This document shows positions 41,646 to 49,079 of a DNA stretch of 64,000 nt, one piece after another. The DNA lies in contig NZ_JABFCX010000002.1 of NCBI RefSeq assembly GCF_013085255.1, positions 1,354,501 to 1,418,500 of the forward strand, in the 5' to 3' direction. Under the pieces are notes generated by a model, which had not been told where the DNA came from, made no database searches, and saw only the letters and a program-made list of their open reading frames with translations. Source of the DNA: Parvularcula mediterranea (lineage in GTDB: Bacteria > Pseudomonadota > Alphaproteobacteria > Caulobacterales > Parvularculaceae). Both the position numbers and the translations under genes were made by a program. Each line of letters opens with the position of its first letter. Position 1 is the stretch's first letter.

Positions 41646-43306
41646 TGGTCTTCATGCGGATGATTGGAGCCCTTTTGCTTGTCGCGGCTCTTGCAGCCTG
41701 TGGTAGCGAGAAAGCTGCCGAAGCCTTCTTCGAGCCCGAGAATGCGGCCTCCGACATGCGCGCGCGCCTGATGACAGGCGAACAGTACACGGCCGCCGTG
41801 GCCTATGTTTTCGGCGAGGATGTCGCCGCCTCCGTCGTCGCGCCCATGCCGCCTACGGCGCGGATCGGCGGCCTCACCGCGTCGGGCGCTGCAGGTGTCG
41901 GCGTCTCTCCGGACCAGCTCCAGCAGGTGCAGATCTCCGCTGCGCTCATCGCTGCGAAGGTCGTGGACGAGGAGCACCGCACTTACTTGATCCCCTGCGA
42001 GCCGGAAAATCCGTATGCCTCCGATGATGAGTGCGCGCGGGCGTTTCTCTCCTCAGCCGGAAGGCTCTGGTTCCGCCGCCCACTAAGCGAAACATCTCTC
42101 GACCGATATGTGGAGGCCGCCGCCTATGGCGCGGACATGCTCGAAGACTTCTATGACGGGCTCGCGCTGGCGCTCGAAGGTATGCTGGCGAGCCCTGAGG
42201 CGCTCTACATCATCGACGGCGCGGATGTCGGTCTCGGCGAGGCGGAGATCGTTCCGCTTGACGCCTACTCCCTCGCTTCCAGGCTCAGCTTTTTCCTATG
42301 GAACGCACCGCCTGATGACGGTCTGCTGAACGCCGCGCAAAGCGGTGCCTTGAGCGACCCGGTGCAGCGGGCGGCCATTGTTGACCGCATGATCGAAAGC
42401 CCAAGGCTTGAAGAGGGCATGCGCGCCTTCTTCGATGACATGCTGCACTTCGACGAATTCGACACGCTGGCGAAGGACCCCTCCGTCTACCCCGCATTGA
42501 CCGGGCAGACGCTCGCCGATGCGCGCGAGCAGACCTTGAGGACCATCATGCACGAGCTGATCGTGGAGGAGGGCGACTATCGCGATCTCTTCACGACGCG
42601 AGACACGTTCATGTCCCTCGACCTCGCGCCCGTCTACGGAACGCCTGCGAAGAAGGGGTGGCATCCCCACACTTTCCCTGAAGACGGCCTGCGCCGCGGC
42701 ATCATCAGCCATGTGAGCTTCCTCGCGGCCCATGCCCACCCGGCGCGCAGCTCTGCGACGCTGAGGGGCAAGGAAATGCGCGACATCTTCCTCTGCCAGG
42801 TGGTTCCTGACCCGCCGCCGAATGTCGACTTCTCGAACCTTGAGGAGCCAGACCCCAGCATCAAGACCGCGCGCGGACGGCTGCGCATCCACAACGAGAA
42901 CCCGTCCTGCGCTGGTTGCCACAAGCTGATGGACCCGGTCGGCCTCGCCATGGAAAATTTCGACGGTGGCGGGCAATTCCGCGAGACCGAAGACGGTGCC
43001 GAGCTCGACACGTCGGGCGATCTCGACGGCGTTACCTATACCGACATGCGCGGCCTCGCTGAGGCCCTGCGCAACCACCCCTCGCTGCCCGGCTGCTTCG
43101 TCGAGCGTCTCTACGCCTACGCCACAGGCGGGCCTATGGGAGGGCGCAGGGATTGGCCAGTCACGGAATATCTGGAGGCGGAGTTTACCGACAGCGACTA
43201 CCGCCTCAAGGCTCTCCTGAAGACGATCGCCATGAGCGACGCCTTCTCCCGCGTGCGTAATCCGGTGAAACCCGCGGATGCCGTAGTCGCATCCCTGGCA
43301 GATTAG
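41642..43306 (+). CDS. DUF1592/DUF1588/DUF1585 lipoprotein with one CxxCH site
   Basis: This 554-residue protein is a lipoprotein by its signal (ALAACGS, Cys near 20). It has the domain string of the planctomycete-type cytochrome family: DUF1595-like (about 115-180), DUF1592 (SLASRLSFFLWNAPPDDGLL, about 210-335), DUF1588 (GIISHVSFLAAHAHPARSS onward, about 350-445) containing CAGCH at 423-427, and DUF1585 (about 475-550). The family lacks a defined reaction. The haem motif implies redox work in the periplasm. It is coupled to the cytochrome gene by ATGA and leads into the DUF1552 gene 14 bases on. Confidence 0.9.
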   Translation: MMVFMRMIGALLLVAALAACGSEKAAEAFFEPENAASDMRARLMTGEQYTAAVAYVFGEDVAASVVAPMPPTARIGGLTASGAAGVGVSPDQLQQVQISAALIAAKVVDEEHRTYLIPCEPENPYASDDECARAFLSSAGRLWFRRPLSETSLDRYVEAAAYGADMLEDFYDGLALALEGMLASPEALYIIDGADVGLGEAEIVPLDAYSLASRLSFFLWNAPPDDGLLNAAQSGALSDPVQRAAIVDRMIESPRLEEGMRAFFDDMLHFDEFDTLAKDPSVYPALTGQTLADAREQTLRTIMHELIVEEGDYRDLFTTRDTFMSLDLAPVYGTPAKKGWHPHTFPEDGLRRGIISHVSFLAAHAHPARSSATLRGKEMRDIFLCQVVPDPPPNVDFSNLEEPDPSIKTARGRLRIHNENPSCAGCHKLMDPVGLAMENFDGGGQFRETEDGAELDTSGDLDGVTYTDMRGLAEALRNHPSLPGCFVERLYAYATGGPMGGRRDWPVTEYLEAEFTDSDYRLKALLKTIAMSDAFSRVRNPVKPADAVVASLAD

Positions 43307-43320
43307 GATCGAGGTCAGCC

Positions 43321-44646
43321 ATGCATAGACGACAGGTTCTGAGGGGCATGATGGGCGGCGGCGCCATCAGCGTCGGCCTCCCCGTCCTTGAATGCTTCCT
43401 CAACGACACGGGCTCCGCCTACGCCAACGGCGCACCCTTGCCTATGCGGTTCGGCAACTGGACCTGGGGCCTCGGCATGAATGCTGGCGCCTTTGTGCCG
43501 AAGAAGACAGGCAAGGATTTTGATCTCCCGCCGGAGATCGAGATGCTGGCGCCCATTCAGAAGCATATCAATCTGTTCACGAACTTTGATGTCTTCAAGG
43601 ATGCTGCACCCAATATTTGCCACCACACGGGCTGGGTTATCCTGCGTTCCGGCGAAGCGCCGCAGACGAGGGCAACGCTCCCCGGCGAGACGATCGACGT
43701 CACCATCTCCAAGAAGATCGGCGGCAGGACGAGGTTTAACAACCTCGTCGCCAACGCCACCGGCGATGTCCGCGACAGCTTCAGCTACGCCAACGGCAGC
43801 ACGGTGAACCCGCCGCTCTACTCGCCCACGCGGCTCTACCAGACCCTCTTCGGTGAAGGCTTTCAGGATCCCAATGCGCCGACCTTTGAGCCTGACCCCC
43901 GGGTGATGGTGCGCAAGTCGGTGCTGTCTGCCGTGATGGATGACACCAAATCGCTGATGGGCAAGGTGGGTGCCGAGGATAAGCGCCGCCTCGACCAATA
44001 CTTCACTGGCCTGCGCGATCTCGAACGGCGCCTCGACCTTCAGATGACGAAGCCTGAGCCGATCGCAGCCTGCTCCGTACCCGGAGAGCCTGAGGACCTG
44101 CCTACGGGTCTCGACGCCGACCTCGTGTCCAAGCGCCATCGGATCATGACAGACCTGATGCTGACGGCCGTGGCCTGCGATCAGGTCCGGGTCTTCAACA
44201 TGTTCTACGCGGCGGCATTCTCGGCCACCGTGCGGCCCGGCTACGACAAGCCGCACCACACCGCGACCCATGAGGAGCCGGTGGATGAGGGCCTAGGCTT
44301 CCAGCCCAACGTTTCCTGGTTCACCAAGCGCGCGATGGAGGAGTGGCTCTACTTCGTGCAGGCGATGGAGAAGATTCCCGAAGGCGACGGGACAATGCTC
44401 GACAATGTCCTCGTCTATGCGTCTACGGACCAATCCTTCGCCAAGCTCCACGCCATCGATGGCATTCCGATGTTCACCGCGGGCAGTGCACAAGGGCAGG
44501 TGAAGACCGGCCTTCACATCGACGGCGGCGGTACGCAAGGTACGCGGCTCGGCTACACCTGCATGAAGGTCTTCGGCCTCGAGAACCAAAGCTGGGGCAC
44601 CCAGAGCAACAACACGTCGAAGGAAATCGGGGAGATCATCGCTTGA
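43321..44646 (+). CDS. Tat-exported DUF1552 protein
   Basis: This 441-residue protein begins with a twin-arginine signal (HRRQVLRGMMGGGAISVGLP) and is a DUF1552 protein by its blocks MRFGNWTWGLGMNAGAF, CHHTGWVILRSGE, and the C-terminal DNVLVYASTDQS. DUF1552 proteins are related to the DUF1501/sulfatase-like group and nearly always accompany DUF1592 proteins, as here. Tat export suggests the protein folds with a metal cofactor before leaving the cytoplasm. Its reaction is unknown. Its stop overlaps the next start (TTGA). Confidence 0.9.
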   Translation: MHRRQVLRGMMGGGAISVGLPVLECFLNDTGSAYANGAPLPMRFGNWTWGLGMNAGAFVPKKTGKDFDLPPEIEMLAPIQKHINLFTNFDVFKDAAPNICHHTGWVILRSGEAPQTRATLPGETIDVTISKKIGGRTRFNNLVANATGDVRDSFSYANGSTVNPPLYSPTRLYQTLFGEGFQDPNAPTFEPDPRVMVRKSVLSAVMDDTKSLMGKVGAEDKRRLDQYFTGLRDLERRLDLQMTKPEPIAACSVPGEPEDLPTGLDADLVSKRHRIMTDLMLTAVACDQVRVFNMFYAAAFSATVRPGYDKPHHTATHEEPVDEGLGFQPNVSWFTKRAMEEWLYFVQAMEKIPEGDGTMLDNVLVYASTDQSFAKLHAIDGIPMFTAGSAQGQVKTGLHIDGGGTQGTRLGYTCMKVFGLENQSWGTQSNNTSKEIGEIIA

Positions 44647-45971
44647 TCCTCCGCTCCTTCATCGCGAGCCTTCTGGTGCTGCTCGCCTCCGCGTCGGCGC
44701 AGGATGTCTTTGATCTTTACAAGGATGAACCGCGCCCCGAAGGCATCTCTGTGCGGATGACGGAGCTTGAAGGCGCCGTCTTCACCGACGAAGCCGGACA
44801 TACACTCTACACCTGGCCGCAGCATCTCCTGCGCAACGGCTATTCCGGAGAACAAAAGGGCCGCATTGAGTGCTATGATATCGTGCGTACCAAGACGGCT
44901 GGCCTGATGAGCCCTTATCCGCCGGGGGTCCTCCTGCCAGAGCTCGATACAAGGCCATCCTGTACCGATCTGTGGCGACCGGTCCTGGTGCTGGAAGGCG
45001 CTGAGCCCATAGGAAAGTGGTCCATCGTCGAAGGTCAGGACGGGCGGCGTCAGTGGGCCTATGACGAGCAGCCGGTCTACACCTCGCACCTCGATCAGGA
45101 ACCCGGCGATACGACCGGTGGAACGAAAAGGCGCTATGGCGGCGAGGGCGCCGCGGCGCGCAATCCGATTGGGCCACCGCCGAGGGTGCCGCCAGCGTTC
45201 CGTGTCATGACAACCGCCCACGGCGGGCTCGTGATGACGAGGGACGCTCGTTCCGTCTACATCCTGAACGGGGAGTCCGAGGGACAGATCCGCTGCACCG
45301 GCGATTGCCTCGATAGCTGGCAGCCCCTCACAGCTCCTGCGCTCGCGCGGGGCGATGGTCTCTTCAGCCTGGTCGAGCGCAGTCCTGGCGTTCGCCAGTG
45401 GGCCTTTCGCGGTCAGCCGCTCTACACCTACAGCCTTGATAGCGGTGAAGACTGGATGGTCGGAAGCGACGTGTCCGGATGGTCCAACGTCTATCTCTGG
45501 GAGACGCCAGAGCCTCCGGAGGAATTCACGGCACAAGATACAATCGCAGGGCAGGTGCTGGCGGACGCTCAGGGCCGGACGATCTACCTCTACAGCTGCG
45601 GCGACGACTCCATCGACCAGCTTGGCTGCGATCACCCGACTGATCCGCAGGTCTACCGCCTCGCGATCTGCGGGCGCGGCGATCCCGAGGTGTGCCAAGA
45701 GAACTGGCACTATGTTCCGGCTAAAGATGATGCGGAAAGCGGGAGCCGTGCCTGGCGCGCGGTCTGGATCGACCCAATGACGGGGCGCTTCTCGGATGCG
45801 GGGGTGGAAGGTGCGATGCGCGTCTGGGCCTACCGCGACCGGCCTGTCTACACCTACTTCCTCGACGAGAAACCTGGCGATGTGCGCGGTGATGCGACGG
45901 GCGAGTGGCGGGGAGGGCGCAACGGTCTCAAGGCCTACTGGATCCGCAATGCCTACTTCAGGGGGCAGTGA
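44643..45971 (+). CDS. Exported protein with three secreted-LPR (COG4315) repeats
   Basis: This 442-residue protein has a signal peptide (about 1-19, SLLVLLASASA) and three repeats of the secreted lipoprotein repeat type, each with a G-x-xLY/VY-x-x core, a Cys-rich middle and a QWAY/FRG-x-P-x-Y-T-x end: about 40-155 (GHTLYTWP, WAYDEQPVYT), 195-285 (RSVYILN, CTGDC, WAFRGQPLYTY) and 302-435 (RTIYLYSC, WAYRDRPVYTYFLD). Such repeats occur in periplasmic proteins near cytochromes, but their task is not known. The start is TTG at 44643, overlapping the DUF1552 stop. Having three repeats in one chain is unusual. Confidence 0.82.
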   Translation: MILRSFIASLLVLLASASAQDVFDLYKDEPRPEGISVRMTELEGAVFTDEAGHTLYTWPQHLLRNGYSGEQKGRIECYDIVRTKTAGLMSPYPPGVLLPELDTRPSCTDLWRPVLVLEGAEPIGKWSIVEGQDGRRQWAYDEQPVYTSHLDQEPGDTTGGTKRRYGGEGAAARNPIGPPPRVPPAFRVMTTAHGGLVMTRDARSVYILNGESEGQIRCTGDCLDSWQPLTAPALARGDGLFSLVERSPGVRQWAFRGQPLYTYSLDSGEDWMVGSDVSGWSNVYLWETPEPPEEFTAQDTIAGQVLADAQGRTIYLYSCGDDSIDQLGCDHPTDPQVYRLAICGRGDPEVCQENWHYVPAKDDAESGSRAWRAVWIDPMTGRFSDAGVEGAMRVWAYRDRPVYTYFLDEKPGDVRGDATGEWRGGRNGLKAYWIRNAYFRGQ

Positions 45972-45973
45972 TA

Positions 45974-47059
45974 ATGCGTAGACTGATCTTATCTACTGCA
46001 ACCGCTGGCCTTCTGACTGCCCCGGCTTCGGCTGAGCAAACTGCGCTCAGGAACGGCGAGATCGGATACGTTCTGACCTCGCTCTACTGGTCGATCTACC
46101 AGAGCGACGACAACAGCCGCGATTGTCCCAACGGCTTCAACTCAGGCCCACGCCAGCAATATGAGGCGCTCTTTCCCTCGGATGGACCGGCGCCGAGCAT
46201 CGTCGATGCCCGCCTCGACCTTGAAGGTCAAACCTGGAACCCCGAGCCCGGTGATGACGGCTTTCCTTTTTACGAACCGCAAGGCGGCATCGCGCGAGGC
46301 TTTGATCTCGATGGTCAGGCTACCGAGGAAGACTACAGAAGCCCTGAAGGCGAGCCGGGCATCGACAACCAGCTCTTCCGTACCGTTGGCTGCATCATCG
46401 GCTTTCGCGGGCCCGACGGCGTTGAGTTCATTTTCGAGAACAAGGCCATCAAGGATGAGCGCTACAACCGCCTGATGCTCCATCTCGAAGACGTCGACAG
46501 CCTTGAGAACGACCCTGAAGTCACGGTCACCGTCTACCGCGGCCTGGACCGGCTCCTCACCGATGCATCTGGCGAAAGGGTCGTGCCCGGAGGGTCCCAG
46601 CGGGTCGACCTACGCTGGGGGAAGAGCCTGATCCGTGAGCTTGATGGCAAGATCGAGGACGGTGTTCTCACGACGGAACCGATCGAAGATCTCATCATCC
46701 CTTGGATGAACCTCAGTGTACCGTCATTCCAGCAGATCAAGGAGATGAGGCTCGAACTGGCGCTCAACGAGACCGGCGCGAAGGGCATGATTGGCGGATA
46801 TGCCGATGTCGAGACCTGGTACCGCCAGCTTATGCGGAATGACTCGACCCACCATCTCAGCAATGGCGATATCTCTGCGATCTCGCTCTACAAGCAGCTT
46901 CGCCGGACGGCCGACGGGCATCCTCATCCTGAAACCGGTGCCATGACCTCGATCTCCACAGCGCTTGATGCCGAGTTCGTACAGGTCTTCATCAATGCCC
47001 CCGACGAGACGAAAGTCAGCAGCAGGACGAACGGCGAAAGCCCCAGCGAAAGCGAATAA
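45974..47059 (+). CDS. Unrecognised exported protein of the cytochrome operon
   Basis: This 361-residue protein has a signal peptide (MRRLILSTATAGLLTAPASA) and a soluble body with few cysteines. I do not recognise a family. Visible blocks are LTSLYWSIYQSDDNSRDCPNGF near the start, FRTVGCIIGFRGPDGVEF in the middle and METWYRQL-like GYADVETWYRQLMRNDS later. It starts 2 bases after the stop of the previous gene and ends 2 bases before the next ATG, so it is part of the operon and probably acts in the periplasm with the cytochromes. Confidence 0.78.
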   Translation: MRRLILSTATAGLLTAPASAEQTALRNGEIGYVLTSLYWSIYQSDDNSRDCPNGFNSGPRQQYEALFPSDGPAPSIVDARLDLEGQTWNPEPGDDGFPFYEPQGGIARGFDLDGQATEEDYRSPEGEPGIDNQLFRTVGCIIGFRGPDGVEFIFENKAIKDERYNRLMLHLEDVDSLENDPEVTVTVYRGLDRLLTDASGERVVPGGSQRVDLRWGKSLIRELDGKIEDGVLTTEPIEDLIIPWMNLSVPSFQQIKEMRLELALNETGAKGMIGGYADVETWYRQLMRNDSTHHLSNGDISAISLYKQLRRTADGHPHPETGAMTSISTALDAEFVQVFINAPDETKVSSRTNGESPSESE

Positions 47060-47061
47060 CT

Positions 47062-47940
47062 ATGCGACCCATCCGCCATCTCACGACGAGCCTCGCGCTC
47101 GCCCTCATTGCGGGTTCGGCCTGCGCTCAGCAAGCGCAAGACGGCGACCGCGAAGCCCGTCTCAAGGCAGCGCTTGAGGCGCCCCGGCCTATCGAGGCTG
47201 TCTCATCCCCTTGGATTGAGGACCTCACCTGGATGGAAGTCCGCGACGCCATCGCAGACGGCGCGACGACGGCGATCATCCCCACCGGCGGGATCGAGCA
47301 GAACGGCCCCTACCTCACCACGGGCAAGCATAACGTGATCCTTGAAGGCGTCTGTCCAGCGCTGGTACAGGAGCTCGGTGATGCGCTCTGTGCACCAATC
47401 GTCGGCTTCGTCCCGGAAGGATCGATCGAGCCGCCAAGCGGCATGATGCACTTCCCAGGAACGATCAGTGTGCGTGAGGAAACCTTCGTCGCACTGATCA
47501 GTGACATCGCGTCAAGCCTCCGCCAGCATGGCTTCGAGACCATCGTCCTTTTGGGCGACAGCGGCGGGAACCAGTCCGGCCTCAAGACAGCTGCCGACAC
47601 GCTGAACGCTCAATGGGAAGAGGGCACCGGGCGGGCGCTTTACCTCGAAGCCTTCTATGAGCCCGGTTGGACGGACACGGAGAAATACACCGCGGAGGTC
47701 CTGGGCGTCAGCGAGGGCGAACGCGAAGGGCTCCATGACGACATCTGGGTGACCGCCATGATGATGGCGACTGATCCTGAAACCGTCCGGCATGCGCAGC
47801 GGCTGGAAAAAGGTCTCGCATCGATCAACGGCGTCGATATCTCCGATAAAGAGGCCACAGCGGAGCTGGGCCGCAAGATGATCGCCTTCCGCGCAAGCCA
47901 TGCCGCGAAGGCCATCCGGGCTGCGCTCGCAGAAGAGTAA
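47062..47940 (+). CDS. Exported creatininase-fold protein with altered metal ligands
   Basis: This 292-residue protein has a signal peptide (about 1-22, to SACA) and a creatininase-type fold: IIPTGGIEQNGPYLTTGKHN, PSGMMHFPGTISV, VLLGDSGGNQSG. In creatininases the metals sit on Glu, His, Asp, His and Glu; only the first Glu is plainly kept, and the expected EQHGPH...D and NGH motifs read EQNGPY...H and GDS. Export also differs from the cytosolic enzymes. It may have another metal arrangement or another reaction, such as ring opening of a cyclic amide (inference). Confidence 0.85.
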   Translation: MRPIRHLTTSLALALIAGSACAQQAQDGDREARLKAALEAPRPIEAVSSPWIEDLTWMEVRDAIADGATTAIIPTGGIEQNGPYLTTGKHNVILEGVCPALVQELGDALCAPIVGFVPEGSIEPPSGMMHFPGTISVREETFVALISDIASSLRQHGFETIVLLGDSGGNQSGLKTAADTLNAQWEEGTGRALYLEAFYEPGWTDTEKYTAEVLGVSEGEREGLHDDIWVTAMMMATDPETVRHAQRLEKGLASINGVDISDKEATAELGRKMIAFRASHAAKAIRAALAEE

Positions 47941-48043
47941 GTACTGTCCCGCATACGCCCTTGGTAGGACTTGAGCGGCCTTCCGGCGTCGTCCATCTTG
48001 GCATGAGACGGCCGGCGCACCTTTGCGCCAAGGCGGGTAGGAA

Positions 48044-48946
48044 TTGAGTGAGACCACGATCCTGCGCGGCGATCTGCTCGATCGCCTGAGAGGGCAGCTC
48101 GACGAGGCACGGGAGCTTCGCGATGAAGCGCGGGCGTTCTCGAAGCGCCAGCTCCTGCCTGGCTCCACCGGCCTCGTCCTCTCACAGCTGCCTCGCGAAG
48201 TAACGCTTGCCGAGGCTGCTGCGCGGGTGGCTGATGCTTATAACCTCCTGCACGGCGGGCTCTTCAACCGGGTGGTCCATCGCGGCGGGACCGTGATCCT
48301 CCAGACCGATGACCGGACCTTCCCATTCTCTGTGACGGACGAGGAGACGGTGTTTTCAGTGATGGAAGAGACGCTCCTCTTCACCCATGGTCTCCTATGC
48401 CTTGTGACGGGCCGATTGGCGCGGGACGGGCTGGTCGGGATCCAGATCAGGCGGAAGCGTGGGCAGCCCTCTGTGCCGTTCCAGCGCCTCACGCGCGTAA
48501 CGCAAGGCGGCGCGGTCTATGCCCTGCGCTATGACGCAGCGATGGCGCAGGAGGTGGCCCCGCGGCCAGCGCGAGAGGACCTGACCTTCGAAGCGGTCAT
48601 TAGAAGTCAGATCGATATCCTCCGTTCGATCGAAGGCGATGCTGAGCAGTTCAGTGACATCGTGATGCGCACCATGCGCGAAGGAGTGGTCTCTCAAGCC
48701 GAGGTCGCCATGGCTCTCGACGTATCGCCAGCCACTCTGCGGCGGCGACTTGCCGAAGAGGGGACGAGCTTCCGAGAGGTCGCTGCAGACCTCATGATCG
48801 AACGAGCCGACGCCCTTCTCGCAACATCTCTGCCCCTCGCCGAGATTGGCGAGCGGCTCGGGTTCTCCGACGTGCGAAGCTTCAACCGCGCTTACCGCGC
48901 CCAGACGGGTGTGACGCCTGCGGCTGCTCGGCGGCTGACGGGTTGA
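48044..48946 (+). CDS. AraC-family transcriptional regulator
   Basis: This 300-residue regulator has an N-terminal sensing region (about 1-195) and a C-terminal AraC DNA-binding domain with two helix-turn-helices: ALDVSPATLRRRLAEEGTSF and LAEIGERLGFSDVRSFNRAYRAQTGVTPAAAR. The start appears to be TTG at 48044. It lies between the cytochrome operon and the TonB receptor and points at both in the same direction, so it is the likely local regulator of one or both (inference). Confidence 0.88.
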   Translation: MSETTILRGDLLDRLRGQLDEARELRDEARAFSKRQLLPGSTGLVLSQLPREVTLAEAAARVADAYNLLHGGLFNRVVHRGGTVILQTDDRTFPFSVTDEETVFSVMEETLLFTHGLLCLVTGRLARDGLVGIQIRRKRGQPSVPFQRLTRVTQGGAVYALRYDAAMAQEVAPRPAREDLTFEAVIRSQIDILRSIEGDAEQFSDIVMRTMREGVVSQAEVAMALDVSPATLRRRLAEEGTSFREVAADLMIERADALLATSLPLAEIGERLGFSDVRSFNRAYRAQTGVTPAAARRLTG

Positions 48947-49030
48947 GCAGAAATGTTCACTGACAGGTAGCGGACCTGTCGTTCCCAGCGAAATCGTTCC
49001 GTCCTAAGATGGAACTACAAATGAGAACAT

Positions 49031-49067
49031 CCGCGAGGGAAAACAGGGCACTAGGGCCTCCTCGCGG
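49031..49067 (+). promoter_or_regulatory. 5'-UTR hairpin next to ribosome site of TonB receptor gene
   Basis: CCGCGAGG (49031-49038) and CCTCGCGG (49060-49067) form a perfect 8-bp stem; the right arm runs directly into GGGGGAGGG, the Shine-Dalgarno sequence of the receptor gene. Such a structure could hide or expose the ribosome site. Loop length is 21 bases; no known riboswitch pattern is seen. Confidence 0.45.
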
Positions 49068-49079
49068 GGGAGGGAAAAC

